Shown piece after piece: positions 1 through 7,242 of a stretch of 64,000 nucleotides of DNA. Made by a program: the position numbers and the translations under genes. Below the pieces are notes generated by a model. It was not told the DNA's origin, made no database searches, and was given only the letters and a program-made list of their open reading frames with translations. The stretch is from CACORA01 sp044234625 (GTDB lineage: Bacteria > Planctomycetota > Planctomycetia > Pirellulales > UBA1268): the NCBI GenBank assembly GCA_044234625.1, contig JBIIIP010000001.1, positions 62,001-126,000 of the forward strand, read 5' to 3'. How positions within the stretch are numbered: position 1 is the first letter of the stretch; the number at the start of each line of letters is the position of its first letter.

Positions 1-1372
1 TGTAGCCGCCGACGATATCGTGCACGTCATGGCGGCCCAGCTTCTGGAGCAGGCTCGCGGCGATCGCAGAGCGGTAGCCTCCTTCACAGTGCACCGCCAC
101 GGGCCGGCCGGCCGGAATCTCCCCGATCCGTTCGTCGAGATGCGCGAGCGGGATGTTGAGGCTGCCCTCGATATGCCCCCCCGCGTGCTCCGCCTCGCTC
201 CGGACATCGACCACGGTCGGCGCCGCACCGGCGTCGGGCCGCTTCCCGCCGAGCCATTCGGCGAGGGCCGGCGCGGTGATCCGCTCCGTACGCTCCACCA
301 GATCGTCGCGGGTAGCGAGGGCGTTCATGCCGCCGGCGAGGTAGCCCGCCACGTTGTCGAAGCCGATCCGGCCGAGCCGCATCACAGCTTCTTCCTCGCC
401 GCCTTCTTCCGCGATCACGACGATCGGCTTGTCGTGGGCAAGCATCGATCCGGCCCAGGTCGCATACTTGCCGTTCAAGGCGATGTTGAGGGTTCCCTTC
501 AGGTGCCCGCCTTCGAAGTCGATGCCGTCGCGGACGTCGAGCAGCTGGCCGCCCGACTTCGCGAGCGAGAGCACCTCGTCGAGCGACAGAGGCTTGAGCG
601 TTTTCTCCATCGCCGCATCGAGCGACGCCCGCTCCTTGCGGTTCAGGATCGCGTCGTGCACGAAGTAGTCCGGCGCCTCCGGCTGGTCGGCCGTGACGAT
701 CGTCTTGAACGCCTCGCGGCTCATCGGCTGGAGGGCATAGTTGAACTTCTTCTGCTCGCCGATCGTGGAGACCGTCTCCTTCGACAGGCTCTTCCCGCAC
801 ATGCTGCCCGCCCCGTGGGCCGGATAGACGAGCGTGGCGTCGGGCAGCTTCACGAGCTTGTTCGTGATGCTGTCGTAGAGCATGTCGGCGAGCTCGTCGG
901 CCGTCATGCCGATGCTCGCCAGGAGATCGGGCCGGCCCACATCGCCAATGAAGAGCGTGTCACCGGTGAGCACGGCCAAGGGCTCGGTGCGGCTCTTCGC
1001 CAGGTCGTAGACGAGGATCGAAAGGCCCTCCGGCGTATGGCCCGGCGTCTCCAAGATCTCGAGCTTGACGTCACCGAACTCGACAATGTCGCCGTCCTTC
1101 ATCTTCACGCAGGCGAACTCCGCCTCCGCCCGCTGGCCGAGATGGATCGTCGCCCCAGCCTTGTCACGCAACTCGATGTGGCCGGCGATGAAGTCGGCGT
1201 GGAAGTGCGTGAGGAAGACGTGCTTGATCGTGTATCCGCCCGCCTTGGCGTCGTCCAGGTATTGATCGATGTCGCGCTGCGGATCGACGACCACGGCCGT
1301 CTTCGTCTTCTCGTCGGTGATCAGGTACGACGCGTGCGACAGGCACGCGAGGTAATACTGCTGGATCTTCAT
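1..1372 (-). CDS. MBL-fold hydrolase with two rhodanese domains, ETHE1/persulfide-dioxygenase-like (3' end beyond window)
   Basis: At least 457 codons are open from an ATG at 1370-1372 to the window edge. The N-terminal metallo-beta-lactamase domain shows THFHADF (H56, H58, D60), PGHTPEG (H112) and GDTLFIGDVGRPD near 137-149, the metal-binding pattern of ETHE1-like persulfide dioxygenases. Two rhodanese-like domains follow. The first (about 250-350) has no cysteine in its active-site loop and should be inactive. The second keeps a Cys in VHCEGGYRS. Known family members oxidise glutathione persulfide to sulfite, and fused rhodaneses move sulfane sulfur; that activity is inferred here. It is the last gene of a minus-strand run with a rhodanese/DUF2892 protein 43 bp upstream and an ArsR-type regulator, which supports a role in sulfide or persulfide detoxification. 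The C-terminus is not visible. Confidence 0.9.
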   Translation of the reverse strand, partial: MKIQQYYLACLSHASYLITDEKTKTAVVVDPQRDIDQYLDDAKAGGYTIKHVFLTHFHADFIAGHIELRDKAGATIHLGQRAEAEFACVKMKDGDIVEFGDVKLEILETPGHTPEGLSILVYDLAKSRTEPLAVLTGDTLFIGDVGRPDLLASIGMTADELADMLYDSITNKLVKLPDATLVYPAHGAGSMCGKSLSKETVSTIGEQKKFNYALQPMSREAFKTIVTADQPEAPDYFVHDAILNRKERASLDAAMEKTLKPLSLDEVLSLAKSGGQLLDVRDGIDFEGGHLKGTLNIALNGKYATWAGSMLAHDKPIVVIAEEGGEEEAVMRLGRIGFDNVAGYLAGGMNALATRDDLVERTERITAPALAEWLGGKRPDAGAAPTVVDVRSEAEHAGGHIEGSLNIPLAHLDERIGEIPAGRPVAVHCEGGYRSAIAASLLQKLGRHDVHDIVGGY

Positions 1373-1415
1373 GGCGATGTCTCCGGTGATGATGGGGGAA
1401 CGGGTAGCAGGCACG

Positions 1416-2375
1416 TCACTTGCCGACGACGGCAGGAAAGCCGGCCTTCACGAGCTGCGGATAGCCGGGCTTGATCGCCCGGACGTCATACCCGAGTGGC
1501 TTGAGCATCGCGGCGGCCTCAGCGCAGCGGCCGCCGGCGAGGCAGTAGCAGTAGATGACCTTGTCCTTCGGCAGGATCTTGGCGAGTTCCTGCGGGGGCG
1601 CGCCGCGCTCAAGCGTGCTCAACGGAAGCAGGCGGGCCCCGGCCAGATGCCCCTGCTGCCACTCGTCGTGCTCGCGCACGTCGATGATCACGGCCTTCTG
1701 CTCGCGCACAGCCTGCTTTACGACGTCGAGCGAGTCCTTCGTGTGCTCGGCGACCGCCGTGCCGGAAGCCGCTCCGAGCGCGAGCCCCAGCAGGATGGCG
1801 CGGGAGCAGGTCGTGGCCGTACGACACGCCCCACCCGACGCCTGGTTCCACGGCATCCGGGCGATCAGCATCGCCATGCCGCAGGTGTCGGTGATCCCGG
1901 CGAACACGAGGCCGCAGCCCACGAAGCCGGCTAGTCCGGCACCGATCGCCTGCCAGTTCACCGGCGCTTCGGACCCGAAGCCGGCCAGTGTCGCCCCGAT
2001 GGCGACGAGCGCGCCGGCGGCGATCCGCACCTGCCGTTCGAGCGACATCACCTTGCGGCCCCGGATGACCGGCACGCCAGCGGCCTCACAGGCTGCCGTG
2101 CCCCCTTCGACGCTGACCACGTCCTTGATGCCCGCGGCAAGCAGCTTTTCGCAGGCCTTCTGACTGCGGGTGCCCGACTTGCAGACGAAGTACACGGGCC
2201 CACTGCCTGCGAGCGACGTCACCGCCTGCGCATCGAGCCGGTCGAGCGGGATGTTGTGGGCGAAATCGACATGTACCTCGCCAAACTCGGCGGGCGTTCG
2301 GACGTCGATGAGGGTCAACTTGTCGCCCTTGCGGCGAAGATCGACGAGCGTCGTCGGGGAAATCGTGGCAACCAT
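1416..2375 (-). CDS. Rhodanese - DUF2892 (YgaP-like membrane) - rhodanese fusion protein
   Basis: The protein has 319 aa from an ATG at 2375, preceded by AGAGGA seven bases upstream; the open frame continues further upstream, but that part does not look like protein. Residues 1-105 form a rhodanese domain with active-site loop FVCKSGTRS (C65). Residues about 115-175 form the two-helix DUF2892 hairpin ending in TDTCGMAMLIARMPWNQ, typical of YgaP. A third hydrophobic segment (about 193-210) leads into a second rhodanese domain with loop YCYCLAGGRC (C278 probable nucleophile). E. coli YgaP has only one rhodanese domain, so this is either a fusion or a family variant. The predicted role is sulfurtransfer at the cytoplasmic membrane, together with the downstream persulfide-dioxygenase-like enzyme. 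The two rhodanese domains may lie on opposite membrane faces because an odd number of hydrophobic segments separates them; this topology is inferred. Confidence 0.88.
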   Translation of the reverse strand: MVATISPTTLVDLRRKGDKLTLIDVRTPAEFGEVHVDFAHNIPLDRLDAQAVTSLAGSGPVYFVCKSGTRSQKACEKLLAAGIKDVVSVEGGTAACEAAGVPVIRGRKVMSLERQVRIAAGALVAIGATLAGFGSEAPVNWQAIGAGLAGFVGCGLVFAGITDTCGMAMLIARMPWNQASGGACRTATTCSRAILLGLALGAASGTAVAEHTKDSLDVVKQAVREQKAVIIDVREHDEWQQGHLAGARLLPLSTLERGAPPQELAKILPKDKVIYCYCLAGGRCAEAAAMLKPLGYDVRAIKPGYPQLVKAGFPAVVGK

Positions 2376-2419
2376 GAAAGCATCCTCTGGAGTGGGTTTA
2401 CGAACCGTCATATGGCCGG

Positions 2420-2454
2420 ACAGTACTGTCGGTGTATCGGGACTACTCGATACG
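2420..2454. promoter_or_regulatory. Two short inverted repeats between the ArsR-type gene and the rhodanese gene
   Basis: The 139-bp gap holds a perfect 12-bp palindrome GACAGTACTGTC (2420-2431) and, three bases later, GTATCG...CGATAC (2435-2440 and 2449-2454). They lie 45-80 bp upstream of the rhodanese-fusion start. They could be an operator or a small intercistronic hairpin. Neither half-site resembles the palindrome upstream of the regulator. Confidence 0.35.
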
Positions 2455-2514
2455 TTGTGTACGCTGCTGAATGGGATGGTAGGAGGAACTTCCTCAGCCG
2501 GAAACCCCGGCTCG

Positions 2515-2847
2515 TTACGACTTTGGGCCGCCGAACCGAACCTCGATGCAGGACATGATGCTGGCCAGGTGGGGCTCGGCGATCGTGTAGTAGACACACC
2601 GCCCCTCCTTCTCCACGTCGAGAAAGCCACACCGCTGCATCAGCCGCAGGTGCTCGGAGGCCATGTGGCTCGGGATCTCACAGGCCTCGGCCAGTTCGCC
2701 CACCGTGTAGCGGCCGCCGAGCAGCATCTGCACGATGCGGAGCCGGTGGGGATGGGCGAGGGTCTTGAGGCATTCGGCCGCCTGCCCCAGGCTCTCGAGG
2801 CTCGTGAGCTTCGGCAGACGGGCGGGTTTGCGCTTTGTGTCGACCAT
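2515..2847 (-). CDS. ArsR/SmtB-family winged-helix regulator
   Basis: The protein has 110 aa from ATG 2845-2847. An in-frame ATG 38 codons upstream exists, but the family-like sequence begins near LGQAAECLKTLAHPHRLRIV. The winged helix-turn-helix contains VGELAEACEIPSHMASEHLR as the recognition region and EGRCVYYTI as the wing. Cysteines are at 26, 56, 73, 84 and 100. The classical ArsR ELCVCDL metal site is absent. Because the gene sits upstream of a rhodanese fusion and an ETHE1-like enzyme, it may sense persulfide through a cysteine pair, as BigR/SqrR/YgaV do; this is inference, and the cysteine spacing is not an obvious match. Its probable operator is the palindrome at 2917-2932. Confidence 0.88.
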   Translation of the reverse strand: MVDTKRKPARLPKLTSLESLGQAAECLKTLAHPHRLRIVQMLLGGRYTVGELAEACEIPSHMASEHLRLMQRCGFLDVEKEGRCVYYTIAEPHLASIMSCIEVRFGGPKS

Positions 2848-2916
2848 GAGCACGGCTCTGACGGTGGCGGGGAGAAGCCCGAACTCGCGTCGGAACTCCC
2901 GACGCCTAAAAATAAT

Positions 2917-2932
2917 ATCGGAATATTCCGAT
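2917..2932. promoter_or_regulatory. Candidate operator of the ArsR-type regulator
   Basis: ATCGGAATATTCCGAT is a perfect 16-bp palindrome in a locally AT-rich stretch about 70 bp upstream of the regulator start. ArsR-family dimers bind such AT-centred palindromes and are usually autoregulated. It would control the three-gene sulfur run reading to the left. Confidence 0.6.
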
Positions 2933-2992
2933 GTGTCAATGAGTTTTTCCGGCGGAGCCAAGTTGTGTTTCTAGGGACAGACCGACGAACGG

Positions 2993-3148
2993 TCAACGCA
3001 ACTCCACCTTGCGCCGTCGGTTCAAGGCGGCCGCCGCCTTCTCCAAGGTGCCGATCGTCACCGATGAATTGTTCCGGTCAAGCAGCCGATCCAACTGCGA
3101 CACCCTGCGGCTTCGTGCGGACTTCCCCACCCTGGCGAGTGAGTCGCT
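2993..3148 (-). pseudogene. Remnant of an XRE-type antitoxin-like DNA-binding protein (C-terminal part only)
   Basis: A minus-strand frame between an upstream TAA and a TGA at 2993-2995 encodes 51 residues. Their end, DRNNSSVTIGTLEKAAAALN followed by RRRKVELR, looks like the last helices of HigA/XRE-like antitoxins. There is no start codon, no N-terminal half of the HTH and no neighbouring toxin. I read it as a gene fragment. It lies beside two other broken coding stretches, so 2.96-4.02 kb looks like a decaying region. Identification is by pattern only. Confidence 0.45.
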
Positions 3149-3273
3149 TTATGAGTCGCCTTTTCGCGGAATCCGCGTGTTTCCCGCACGCAACAGCAGT
3201 TGTGACGAATCCTGCTTGGGGAGCTCGGCTTCTTCTGGCGGGGAGCTGCACCGCGTGCAACAGAATCGCTCTC

Positions 3274-3466
3274 CTACCGAGGCTTGTAGATTGCAAACTC
3301 TTCGTCGGCTCCCACCTCCAGCAGGAGGAGCCGCTGAAAAACGTTCATGGCGGCGGCGTTGTCGTTGGCTGCCTCGACCAAGACGTCACGAATCTCGGCA
3401 TCGGTCGAGTCTCGCAACTGCAGCCCATCGATGGCTCCGGCGACCCCGAAAACGTGATCTCGAACC
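3274..3466 (-). pseudogene. Unidentified coding remnant
   Basis: A minus-strand frame ending in TAG at 3274-3276 encodes a protein-like tail with AEIRDVLVEAANDNAAAM and LLLLEVGADEEFAIYKPR. It has no plausible start, and it overlaps the degraded end of the phosphatase pseudogene in another frame. The residue composition looks like real protein, not a high-GC shadow frame. I do not recognise the family. The gap 3149-3273 shows nothing else. Confidence 0.3.
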
Positions 3467-4023
3467 GGCCGTGGCTCTGCTGCTGCGCGACACGCCCCTG
3501 CGTACCGACCAACTCGATCCGGCCATCGACGTGCTCGACAAGGGCGGTGCAGTGCTCCACCCAGTCGCCGCAGTCGTAGTAGTCGATGCCCTCCACACGC
3601 CGGATGGCCGGCACGTGGATATGGCAGCAGACCACACCCGCGCAGCCATGCTCGCGGGTGTAGCGGGCCACGAACCGCTCGAAGTCGTTAGTGAGGTTCA
3701 CGGCCGACTTCACCTTGCCCTTGAGCATCGCGCTCAGCGACCAGTAGGGGTAGCCGAGCGACCGCCGCAGGGCGTTGGTCCAGGCGTTGGCGTGGAGGGC
3801 GAGCGTGTAGGCGCGGTCACCGAGCCGGTAGACCCAACGGGCATGCCGGGTGACCTGGCCGAACTGGTCGCCGTGGATCACGAGTAGCCGGCGGCCGTCG
3901 AGGGGCACGTGGACGAACCGGGCGGTCGGGCTCGAAGCCGCCGAGAAACTCGAAAAGCTCGGCGGCGCGTGAGAAGCCGCAGCCCAGGTGGACGTCGGAG
4001 ATGAACAGCGAGCGAACTCTCAT
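3345..4023 (-). pseudogene. Broken UDP-2,3-diacylglucosamine-hydrolase-like metallophosphatase
   Basis: The N-terminus (ATG 4021-4023) reads MRVRSLFISDVHLGCG, the first metal motif of LpxH-like calcineurin phosphatases. After about 33 residues (near 3922) the phosphatase sequence resumes in a different frame as VHVPLDGRRLLVIHGDQF and continues to about 3400. The middle of the family, roughly 70-80 residues carrying the GDxxD and GNHD motifs, is missing at this junction. The later GHxH motif reads CCHIHVP, with its Gly changed to Cys. The lost metal ligands plus the frame change make function very unlikely. The C-terminal tail also runs out of family-like sequence before the stop. Confidence 0.75.
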
Positions 4024-4245
4024 CGACCAGGCCTCCGTGCGGAACGTCGGCGGCAGAAAGATGACGTTATGGGCTCCATCGCGACGCCGGAGCGCCGGAT
4101 CCGATGAGTTTTTTGTGAGCGGGGGGCGCTCAGGCAGTCGCCGCTGGATCACCGGCAGCACGTCGCCCGCCCTGCGGGCGATCCCCCTCCGCGGATCGTG
4201 CCCGCGGGGTGCGGCAACGCAGGTCTTCGCACGCACCCCGCAAGT

Positions 4246-5355
4246 ATGCTTGAGAGCATGGCCATCGCCGCCCTGTCTCGCCGCCGCCTTTTCGCCACGG
4301 GTGTCCTTGCCGGAGCCGCGCCGGTTTTCCGACCGCTGTTCGCGGCCGACGCGCCAGCCCGCCGCGGGATAAGGCTCGGTTTCGACAACTTCGCCATCCG
4401 GGCCCTCGGCTGGAACGCACGGCAACTCGTCGACCATGCCGTGACGCTCGCCTGCGACTCGGTCTTCATCACCGACTTCTCGGCTTTCGAGGGACGCCTC
4501 GACGACGCGTCGCTCACGGAGATCCGCCACCATGCCGCCGACCATGGCGTTGATATCGTGCTCGGCTCGTGGAGCGTCTGCCCCACGTCGACCACGTTCA
4601 AGCGCGACCACGGGACGGCGGAGGAGCATCTGGCGCTCGGCATCCGGATGGCCCGGACCCTCGGCTCGAGGGCCTTCCGCGTGATCCTCGGCAATGCGGC
4701 CGACCGGAAGACGCCAGGCGGCATCGACGCGCGGATCGCCGACATGGTGAAGGTGTTGCGGGCGGTGCGCTCGCGGGCCGCCGACGCAGGGGTGCGGATC
4801 GCGGTGGAAAACCATGCCGGCGACATGCAGTCGCGGGAGCTTCTCAAACTCGTCGAGGATGCGGGACCCGGGATCGTCGGCGTAAACTTCGACTCAGGCA
4901 ACGCCTGCTGGGCCATCGAAGACCCGCTCGACGCCCTGCGGCGGCTCGCGCCGCACGTCGTCACCACGAGCCTCCGCGACTCGATGCTTTGGGAGACGGA
5001 CGGCGGCGTAGCCGTGCAGTGGACGGCGATGGGAGAGGGCTGCACCGACCTGCCGGCTTTCTTCACCCATTTTGCCGCCCACTGCCCGGACGTGACGGTG
5101 CACATCGAGACAATCTCCGGGTTCTCGAGGACCTTCCCGATCGGCGATCGCGAATTCTGGCGCGACTATCCGGAGGCGCGGGCCGCCGACCTGGCGGCAT
5201 TTCTGACGCTGGCGAAGCGGGGCCGGCCGCTGGAGCCGTTTCGGCCCGATCCGACCCGGCCGCGCGCGGAGAGCGAACGCATGTATCAACTGGGAGAGCT
5301 TGCCCGGAGCATCGACTTCTGCCGCACGAGGCTCGGCCTTGGACTCCGCGGGTGA
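4246..5355 (+). CDS. Exported sugar-phosphate isomerase/epimerase-like TIM-barrel protein
   Basis: The protein has 369 aa from ATG 4246; ATG 4258 is an equally good start. A Tat-type leader (LSRRRLFATGVLAGAAP) precedes a xylose-isomerase-like/AP-endonuclease-2 TIM barrel. Visible signatures are GIRLGFDNFAI at the barrel start, VRIAVENHAGDM (Glu and His metal-ligand region), GVNFDSGNACW (Asp/Asn) and VTVHIETI near the end. This fold covers many isomerases and epimerases, and planctomycetes carry numerous secreted copies of unknown substrate. It is flanked on the left by the phosphatase pseudogene on the other strand, and on the right, after 156 bp, by an antiporter. There is no clear operon partner, so the substrate cannot be assigned. 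Confidence 0.8.
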   Translation: MLESMAIAALSRRRLFATGVLAGAAPVFRPLFAADAPARRGIRLGFDNFAIRALGWNARQLVDHAVTLACDSVFITDFSAFEGRLDDASLTEIRHHAADHGVDIVLGSWSVCPTSTTFKRDHGTAEEHLALGIRMARTLGSRAFRVILGNAADRKTPGGIDARIADMVKVLRAVRSRAADAGVRIAVENHAGDMQSRELLKLVEDAGPGIVGVNFDSGNACWAIEDPLDALRRLAPHVVTTSLRDSMLWETDGGVAVQWTAMGEGCTDLPAFFTHFAAHCPDVTVHIETISGFSRTFPIGDREFWRDYPEARAADLAAFLTLAKRGRPLEPFRPDPTRPRAESERMYQLGELARSIDFCRTRLGLGLRG

Positions 5356-5511
5356 GCGAGCGTCGGTCGGCTCCTCTCCACCTGAAACGCGGCGGGCTGG
5401 TTCCGGAGGGGATCCGGTCGGCTACCATGACCGCTCCAGAAGCGAGCAGAACCACGACGGCAGCACACCGTTCGTCGCGCCCGCGCCTTTCGGTCTCCGA
5501 AACTCGATCCC

Positions 5512-6759
5512 ATGACCACGACCGATTGGACGCTGCTTTCGCTCCACCTGGCGACGATGCTTTTCGTCGCGGTTGTCATGGGGCAGGCGGCGCGGTGGAT
5601 CGGCATCCCGGCGGTCGTCGGCGAGATCGCGGGGGGGCTCGTGCTCGGGCCGACGATCCTCGGTCGCCTGGCCCCCGACATCCACGCCTGGCTCTTCCCA
5701 CCGACGGGCCCGATCACGTCCGCCCGCACGGCGATCGCCCGCGTGGGCATGCTGTTCTTCATCGTGACGATCGGCCTGGGCGTCAGCATGTCAGAATTCC
5801 GCCGGATCGGCCGCCGGGCGCTCTCCATGGGAATGATTGGCACGCTCGTGCCCCTCGTGCTGGGGTTCGTGATGTGCTACGTCTTTCCAGACGTGATCGG
5901 CGTGACGCGGAAGGATCTCTTCGCGACGGCTCTGTTCATGGGGTCGATCCTCTCGCTGTCGGCCAATCCGGTGATCGCCCGCATCCTCATGGACATGGGA
6001 CTCTTCCGGAGCGAGATCGGCCGGACGATCATGTCGGCGACATTGGTCGATGATCTGGTGGGCTGGGGGCTGTTCGCGGTGATCCTGGCGGAGTTCGCGC
6101 CGCAGGCCACCGCCCAGGGAGAGGGCGCGGCGATCCTCGGCCTCGTCGTCCTCTTCGTGGGCGGCATCCTCCTTGCCGGCAGGTTTCTCCTGCCGCCGCT
6201 CATGGCGTGGCTGCACCGCACCTTGCCACAGCCCTCATCGCTCATCTCGTGCATCGCGCTCGTGACGCTTCTCGGAGCCGCCGGCTCGGAGCACCTCGGC
6301 CTCCATTCTTTTCTCGGGGCGTTCGTCGTCGGCATCGCCCTGGCCGACGTCTACCGCGACCTTCCCCGGCCATTCGAAGTGCTCGGTGAATTCTCCTATG
6401 CGGTCTTCACGCCGGTGTTCTTCGTCTCGATGGCGATCGGGTCCGACTTCATCGAGGGTTTCGACCCATGGCTCGTGGTCCTCGTCACGACGGTCGCATT
6501 CGTGGGGAAGATCTGCGGGGTCTTCATCGGGGGGCGGCTCGCTGGGATGGACAGCCGGCAGTCGCTCGCCGTGGGGTGCGGCCTGAACGCCCGGGGAATC
6601 CTCGGCATCGTCATGGCCGCGGCGGCCCATGACGCCCAGTTGATCGATCTCCGCCTCTTCGTGGCCTGTGTGCTCATGTGCGTCATCACGACGATGGCTG
6701 CCGGACCGGCGCTGAGCCTGATCCTCGGGAAGCGCGAGCAACCGGCGGTCGAGGCGTAA
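5512..6759 (+). CDS. CPA2-type cation:proton antiporter (KefB/NapA-like)
   Basis: The protein has 415 aa with about 12-13 hydrophobic helices over its whole length. Family signatures are the N-terminal GIPAVVGEIAGGLVLGPTIL, the conserved LSANPVIARILMDMG region, ATLVDDLVGWGLFAVI with the paired Asp residues that carry cations in NapA-type exchangers, and the late GCGLNARGILGIVMAAAA. There is no C-terminal TrkA-N or TrkA-C regulatory domain, so it is a bare membrane module. The likely role is Na+ or K+/H+ exchange in pH or ion homeostasis at the inner membrane. It appears to be monocistronic. Confidence 0.9.
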   Translation: MTTTDWTLLSLHLATMLFVAVVMGQAARWIGIPAVVGEIAGGLVLGPTILGRLAPDIHAWLFPPTGPITSARTAIARVGMLFFIVTIGLGVSMSEFRRIGRRALSMGMIGTLVPLVLGFVMCYVFPDVIGVTRKDLFATALFMGSILSLSANPVIARILMDMGLFRSEIGRTIMSATLVDDLVGWGLFAVILAEFAPQATAQGEGAAILGLVVLFVGGILLAGRFLLPPLMAWLHRTLPQPSSLISCIALVTLLGAAGSEHLGLHSFLGAFVVGIALADVYRDLPRPFEVLGEFSYAVFTPVFFVSMAIGSDFIEGFDPWLVVLVTTVAFVGKICGVFIGGRLAGMDSRQSLAVGCGLNARGILGIVMAAAAHDAQLIDLRLFVACVLMCVITTMAAGPALSLILGKREQPAVEA

Positions 6760-6820
6760 GGCGGCGCGACGCCATCCCCGTCGCGGCCCGCGACCACGGC
6801 CGGTGCGGTACACTCCTGCC

Positions 6821-7213
6821 ATGATGAAACTCTGGGTGTTTGCCGGCGCGGTGCTCGGCGGGTTGGCGGTCGCGGCCGGCTCGTTCGGCGCCCATGGCCT
6901 CAAGGACCTCCTCGCGGCGAACGGGCAGGCGGCCAACTGGGAGACGGGCGTCCGCTACGCGATCTTCCACGCGATCGCGCTCGTCGCTGTCGGCCTCTTC
7001 GCCGGCCAGCCGCAGACGGATGCATCGCGGCCGTGGCTTCTGGCCGCGGGCATCTGCTTCCTTCTCGGCACGCTCATCTTCAGCGGCTTCCTCGGGGCGC
7101 TCGCTCTTTCGGGAATGCGGATCCTCGGAGCGATCGTGCCGATCGGCGGCGTGCTCCTGCTGGCCGGCTGGGCCGCGCTGGCCGTCGCCGCGCTCCGCGT
7201 CGGAGCCCGCTGA
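6821..7213 (+). CDS. DUF423 family small membrane protein
   Basis: The protein has 130 aa, starting at the ATG ATG at 6821/6824. It has four hydrophobic helices, with the family hallmark GSFGAHGLKD after helix 1, NWETGVRYAIFHAIALV in helix 2, and ILGAIVPIGGVLLLAGW in helix 4. The length matches the family (about 120-130 aa; YwdK and YgdD are relatives). The biochemical role of DUF423 is not known. It starts 61 bp after the antiporter and may be cotranscribed with it. Its end converges with the minus-strand DUF1552 gene, with only 29 bp between stop codons. Confidence 0.88.
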   Translation: MMKLWVFAGAVLGGLAVAAGSFGAHGLKDLLAANGQAANWETGVRYAIFHAIALVAVGLFAGQPQTDASRPWLLAAGICFLLGTLIFSGFLGALALSGMRILGAIVPIGGVLLLAGWAALAVAALRVGAR

Positions 7214-7242
7214 CGGCCGGGCGCTCTCCCTGACCGGCCGGC

